From Nocardioides sp. 1609 (GTDB lineage: Bacteria > Actinomycetota > Actinomycetes > Propionibacteriales > Nocardioidaceae), in assembly GCF_004522105.1 (NCBI RefSeq), contig NZ_SPUJ01000005.1, forward strand, positions 496,001 through 560,000: a stretch of 64,000 bases of DNA. The letters run 5' to 3'. Positions 60,719 through 64,000 of this stretch are shown piece by piece. The notes below the pieces were generated by a model, which searched no databases, was not told the origin of the DNA, and worked only from the letters and a program-made list of their open reading frames with translations. How positions within the stretch are numbered: position 1 is the first letter of the stretch; every line of letters starts with the position of its first letter. The position numbers were made by a program, and so were the translations under genes.

Positions 60719-62896
60719 ATGACCGCCAACCCCGTCCGCCTCCAGGCCATCGCCGCCGTCGAGGCGTCCACGCCGCCGCCGATCAGCTTCGATCCCGGCG
60801 AGGAGCCCGGGGAGATCTTCGGCAGCAACGTCTTCAGCCTCACCGCCATGCAGAAGCGGCTGCCGAAGTCGGTCTACAAGTCGGTGGTCGCCACGATCGA
60901 GAAGTCGACCCGCCTCGACCCCGAGGTCGCGGACGCCGTCGCCTCGGCGATGAAGGACTGGGCGCTGGAGAAGGGCGCCACCCACTACGCCCACGTGTTC
61001 TACCCGCTGACCGGCCTGACCGCCGAGAAGCACGACAGCTTCCTCGACCCGGTCGGCGACGGCACCGCGTTCGCGTCGTTCTCCGGCAAGACCCTGGTGC
61101 AGGGCGAGCCCGACGCGTCGTCGTTCCCCAACGGCGGCCTGCGCAACACCTTCGAGGCGCGCGGCTACACCGGGTGGGACGTGATGAGCCCGGCGTACGT
61201 GCTCGAGAACCCCAACGGCAACACGCTGTGCATCCCGACCATCTTCATCTCGATGACCGGAGAGGCGCTCGACCACAAGACCCCGGTCCTGCGCTCGCAG
61301 CAGGCGATGTCGGTGCACGCGCGTCGGGTGCTCGAGTTGTTCGGCCACACCGACCCCGACAACGTGGTGGCCTACTGCGGCCCCGAGCAGGAGTACTTCC
61401 TGGTCGACAGCCACTTCTTCCTGGCCCGCCCCGACCTGCTGAACGCCGGGCGCACGCTGTTCGGCGCGAAGCCGCCCAAGGGCCAGGAGTTCGACGACCA
61501 CTACTTCGGTGCCATCCCCGAGCGGGTCCTGGGCTTCATGATGGACACCGAGCGGGAGCTCTTCAAGCTCGGCATCCCCGCCAAGACCCGCCACAACGAG
61601 GTCGCACCGGGCCAGTTCGAGGTCGCGCCGATGTTCGAGCGGGCCAACGAGGCCTCGGACCACCAGCAGCTGCTGATGACGACGTTCAAGTCGGTCGCCA
61701 AGAAGCACGGCATGGAGTGCCTGTTCCACGAGAAGCCGTTCGCCGGCGTCAACGGCTCGGGCAAGCACGTCAACTTCTCCCTCGGGAACTCCGAGCTCGG
61801 CTCCCTGCTCGTGCCGGGCGACAACCCGCACGACAACGCGCAGTTCCTGGTGTTCTGCGCCGCGGTCATCCGTGCGGTGCACAAGTACAGCGGGCTGCTC
61901 CGCGTCTCGGTCGCCTCGGCGTCCAACGACCACCGCCTCGGGGCCAACGAGGCGCCGCCCGCGATCATCTCGATCTTCCTCGGCGACCAGCTGGCCGACG
62001 TCTTCGACCAGATCGCCAAGGGTGGCGCGACCCACTCGAAGGAGAGGGGCACCCTGATGGTCGGCGTCGACACGCTGCCGAACCTCACCAAGGACCCTGG
62101 CGACCGCAACCGCACCTCGCCGTTCGCCTTCACCGGGAACCGGTTCGAGTTCCGTGCGCCGGGCTCCAACCAGACCGTCGCCGGACCGATGGTCATGATC
62201 AACACGATCATGGCCGAGGCGCTCGACCACTGCGCGACCTACCTCGAGGACGCCGTCGCCGGCGGCACCGACTTCAACGAGGCCGTCCAGGCGCTGCTCA
62301 GCGACATCGTCGCCGACCACGGCGCGGTCATCTTCAACGGCAACGGCTACTCCGACGAGTGGCCCGTCGAGGCCGAGCAGCGTGGGCTGAAGAACCTGCG
62401 CACCACCGTCGACGCGCTCCCCGAGCTGATCAGCCCCGAGGCGATCGAGCTGTTCGGCAGGTACGGCGTCTTCAACGCCGGCGAGGCGCACAGCCGCTTC
62501 GAGATCGGCTGCGAGCAGTACGTCCTCGCGGTGGCCGTCGAGGCCAACCTCACCCTCGAGATCGGCACCACGACGGTGCTCCCGGCCGCGCTGCGCTACC
62601 AGACCGAGCTCGCGATCAACGTCAAGGCGCTCGCCGACGCCGGGGTCACGCCCGACCGGACCGGGCTGGAGACGGTGAGCGAGCGGATCGCGGCCCTCAC
62701 CGCCGGCCTGGCGACCCTGCGGACCGCCATCGCCCACGAGCACGCCGCCGACCCGCTCGAGACGGCGCGGACCGCGCGGGACCAGGTGCTGCCGGCCATG
62801 GCCGCCGTCCGCGAGGCGGCCGACGAGCTCGAGGGCCTCGTCGCCGACGACCTGTGGCCGCTCCCGACCTACCAGGAGATGCTCTACATCCTCTGA
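60719..62896 (+). CDS. Glutamine synthetase, type III (GSIII/GlnN)
   Basis: 725 aa, the typical length of GSIII, an enzyme unrelated in quaternary structure to GSI and not known to be adenylylated. Blocks seen: [36 protein letters not shown] (metal glutamates), [39 protein letters not shown] and [26 protein letters not shown] lies in front of the ATG. Unusual companion of a type I enzyme plus GlnE in the same 9 kb; likely for low-nitrogen conditions. Confidence 0.95.
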   Translation: MTANPVRLQAIAAVEASTPPPISFDPGEEPGEIFGSNVFSLTAMQKRLPKSVYKSVVATIEKSTRLDPEVADAVASAMKDWALEKGATHYAHVFYPLTGLTAEKHDSFLDPVGDGTAFASFSGKTLVQGEPDASSFPNGGLRNTFEARGYTGWDVMSPAYVLENPNGNTLCIPTIFISMTGEALDHKTPVLRSQQAMSVHARRVLELFGHTDPDNVVAYCGPEQEYFLVDSHFFLARPDLLNAGRTLFGAKPPKGQEFDDHYFGAIPERVLGFMMDTERELFKLGIPAKTRHNEVAPGQFEVAPMFERANEASDHQQLLMTTFKSVAKKHGMECLFHEKPFAGVNGSGKHVNFSLGNSELGSLLVPGDNPHDNAQFLVFCAAVIRAVHKYSGLLRVSVASASNDHRLGANEAPPAIISIFLGDQLADVFDQIAKGGATHSKERGTLMVGVDTLPNLTKDPGDRNRTSPFAFTGNRFEFRAPGSNQTVAGPMVMINTIMAEALDHCATYLEDAVAGGTDFNEAVQALLSDIVADHGAVIFNGNGYSDEWPVEAEQRGLKNLRTTVDALPELISPEAIELFGRYGVFNAGEAHSRFEIGCEQYVLAVAVEANLTLEIGTTTVLPAALRYQTELAINVKALADAGVTPDRTGLETVSERIAALTAGLATLRTAIAHEHAADPLETARTARDQVLPAMAAVREAADELEGLVADDLWPLPTYQEMLYIL

Positions 62897-62910
62897 CCGC
62901 TGCCGACCGG

Positions 62911-62946
62911 TCTGTCGCGCCGTGCCGGTTGGCACGGCGCGACAGA
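62911..62946 (+). terminator. Terminator after the type III glutamine synthetase gene
   Basis: Perfect 16 bp stem (62911-62926 with 62931-62946) with the tetraloop GGTT. Its right arm runs into the CAGACT hexamer of the next gene. Confidence 0.8.
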
Positions 62947-62954
62947 CTCGGGGA

Positions 62955-63323
62955 GTGGATGCGGACGAGCTCGGACCGGAGGCCTTCGACGACCTGGTGC
63001 GCGACGCCCTCGACCAGCTGCCGGAGGAGGCCATCGCCCTGGTCGCCGAGATGGCGGTCGTCGTGCGCGAGGAGCCCGACCCCGACGACGTCGCGCCGGG
63101 CAGCCTTCTGCTCGGCACCTTCCGCGGCGTCGCCCACACCCGGGTGGGCGGCCGGGTGCCCGGCAGCCTGCCCGACGTGATCACCCTCTACCGCCGACCG
63201 ATCCTGGCGGTGTGCGCGACCCGCGAGGACGTGGCTCCGCGCGTGCTGAAGGTGCTCGGCCACGAGGTCGGGCACGCCCTGGGCCTGACCGAGGGGCAGC
63301 TGCGCGCCTACGGGTGGTTCTGA
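62955..63323 (+). CDS. Zincin-like metallopeptidase family protein
   Basis: 122 aa. The C-terminal HEVGHALGL gives a full HExxHxxG zinc site, preceded by the strand VITLYRRPILAVC. An acidic helix makes up the N-terminus (FDDLVRDALDQLPEEAIALV). Members of this compact family are common in actinobacteria, function unknown. GTG 62955 follows CAGACT by 6 nt. The 3' end overlaps the convergent exonuclease gene by 16 bases. Confidence 0.87.
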   Translation: MDADELGPEAFDDLVRDALDQLPEEAIALVAEMAVVVREEPDPDDVAPGSLLLGTFRGVAHTRVGGRVPGSLPDVITLYRRPILAVCATREDVAPRVLKVLGHEVGHALGLTEGQLRAYGWF

Positions 63324-64000
63324 CTGCCGGGCGGCTCGGTGAGCACCCGCAGCGCGAGGTCGGTGGTCGAGGGGACGCCGAGGTAGCCGACCACCCGGCT
63401 CACGACGTCCGGGTGCAGCGGGAGCAGGCCCGGCGTGCCCGGTAGGTCGGGGGTCAGGCCGAGGTCGACGTCGTCGCGCCCGGTCATGATCTCGACGTTG
63501 AACTCGAAGCGCTCGCGGGCGCCGTCGGCGGTGAGCCGCTTCAGCATCGTCGCGCCCATCCGCGGCGTCCCGTTCTCCTCGCCGAGCGAGTCGAGGGTCG
63601 CGACCAGGTTCACGCCGGCGCAGTGCTCGACGTCGGCCCACACCGCACGCATCGAGCCCATCTCGTTGAGCAGCAGCGCCGCGGTCTTCGGCCCGATCCC
63701 GGGGACGCCGGGCAGGTTGTCGCTGGCGTCGCCGCGCAGCGCGGCGTACTCGAGGTAGTGCTCGGCCGCGACGCCGTACATCGTGTGCAGCCGCACGGGG
63801 TCGAGCAGCGGCGAGCCGCCGATGCCGCCGTTGATGAGCCGGAGCACGCGGGTGCTCGGGCTGATGTGCGCGAACGAGTCGCGGTCGGAGGTGATGATCA
63901 CGCAGTGCCAGCCGTGCCGCTCGGCCCACGTCGCGGCCGACGCGCTGACGTCGTCGGCCTCGAGACCGGCGGGCGTGACGGTGCGGAGACCGAGGGCGTC
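63308..64000 (-). CDS. 5'-3' exonuclease (polymerase I N-terminal-like), 5' end beyond the window
   Basis: The visible 230 residues are the C-terminal part of a FEN-type nuclease: AGLEADDVSASAATWA at the window edge, then VIITSDRDSFAHIS (metal aspartates) and the helix-hairpin-helix-type DNLPGVPGIGPKTAALLLNE. Such stand-alone 5'-3' exonucleases remove flaps or RNA primers. Reading frame stays open through base 64000. Its start lies outside. Confidence 0.9.
   Translation of the reverse strand, partial: DALGLRTVTPAGLEADDVSASAATWAERHGWHCVIITSDRDSFAHISPSTRVLRLINGGIGGSPLLDPVRLHTMYGVAAEHYLEYAALRGDASDNLPGVPGIGPKTAALLLNEMGSMRAVWADVEHCAGVNLVATLDSLGEENGTPRMGATMLKRLTADGARERFEFNVEIMTGRDDVDLGLTPDLPGTPGLLPLHPDVVSRVVGYLGVPSTTDLALRVLTEPPGSQNHP

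Overview
The window is a contiguous piece of a very GC-rich actinobacterial chromosome. Gene order, the GTG-rich starts, DivIVA/SepF/YggT behind ftsZ, a DUF222-HNH protein and an actinobacterial-type RNase P RNA all fit a Nocardioides-like member of the Propionibacteriales. That placement is inferred from gene content; no marker gene was searched.

Layout. (1) 1-16.1 kb, + strand: the division and cell wall (dcw) cluster in canonical order, ftsI (5' cut), murE, murF, mraY, murD, ftsW, murG, murC, ftsQ, ftsZ, pgeF, yggS-like, sepF, yggT-like, divIVA. Many joins are 1-4 bp overlaps. A strong hairpin closes it. (2) 16.2-18.7 kb: DksA/TraR zinc finger protein, lspA, RluD-type pseudouridine synthase, GNAT. 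(3) 18.8-27.6 kb: housekeeping genes, including yaaA, an RNB exoribonuclease, a hexapeptide acetyltransferase, a Nudix hydrolase, two CNNM/CBS membrane proteins, a haem-oxygenase-like diiron oxidase candidate coupled to a CDGSH protein, a methyltransferase, a HTH-only LuxR regulator and a SRPBCC protein. (4) 27.7-36.5 kb, accessory: two secreted DUF3494 (ice-binding-like) proteins, one coupled to a class F-like sortase, then a DUF222-HNH protein, a BLUF blue-light sensor divergent from an ECF sigma factor, and its probable membrane partner. (5) 36.6-37.4 kb: rnpB and a cupin. (6) 37.4-42.3 kb, minus strand operon: circularly permuted ATP-grasp, alpha-E, transglutaminase, YibE/F-like membrane protein and a small membrane protein. 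(7) 42.3-50.3 kb: phosphoesterase, PQQ-type sugar dehydrogenase, GreA/B C-terminal-like protein, panB, two VOC proteins, glutamine-dependent nadE. (8) 50.4-53.9 kb: two paralogous small secreted proteins facing a histidine kinase/response regulator pair. (9) 53.9-62.9 kb, nitrogen block: glnA (GSI), a class I amidotransferase, glnE, a degenerate Hpt-like protein, a second response regulator and a type III glutamine synthetase behind GlnR-like boxes. (10) A zincin-like metallopeptidase and the 3' part of a 5'-3' exonuclease close the window.

Most striking pattern: at least 18 genes have a TAnnnT -10 hexamer ending 6-9 nt before an ATG or GTG with no Shine-Dalgarno sequence. This predicts widespread leaderless transcripts, and it fixed several start codons here. 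Other points worth attention: a run of GTnAC boxes at exact 11 bp spacing before the type III glutamine synthetase, an Hpt-like protein without its histidine, a duplicated 26 bp perfect palindrome, palindromes inside a DUF3494 promoter, a pgeF gene that seems to need a CTG start, and short leader ORFs overlapping sepF and a CNNM gene. Nothing here is clearly a new defence or mobile system; no CRISPR, tRNA, IS element or prophage was seen.
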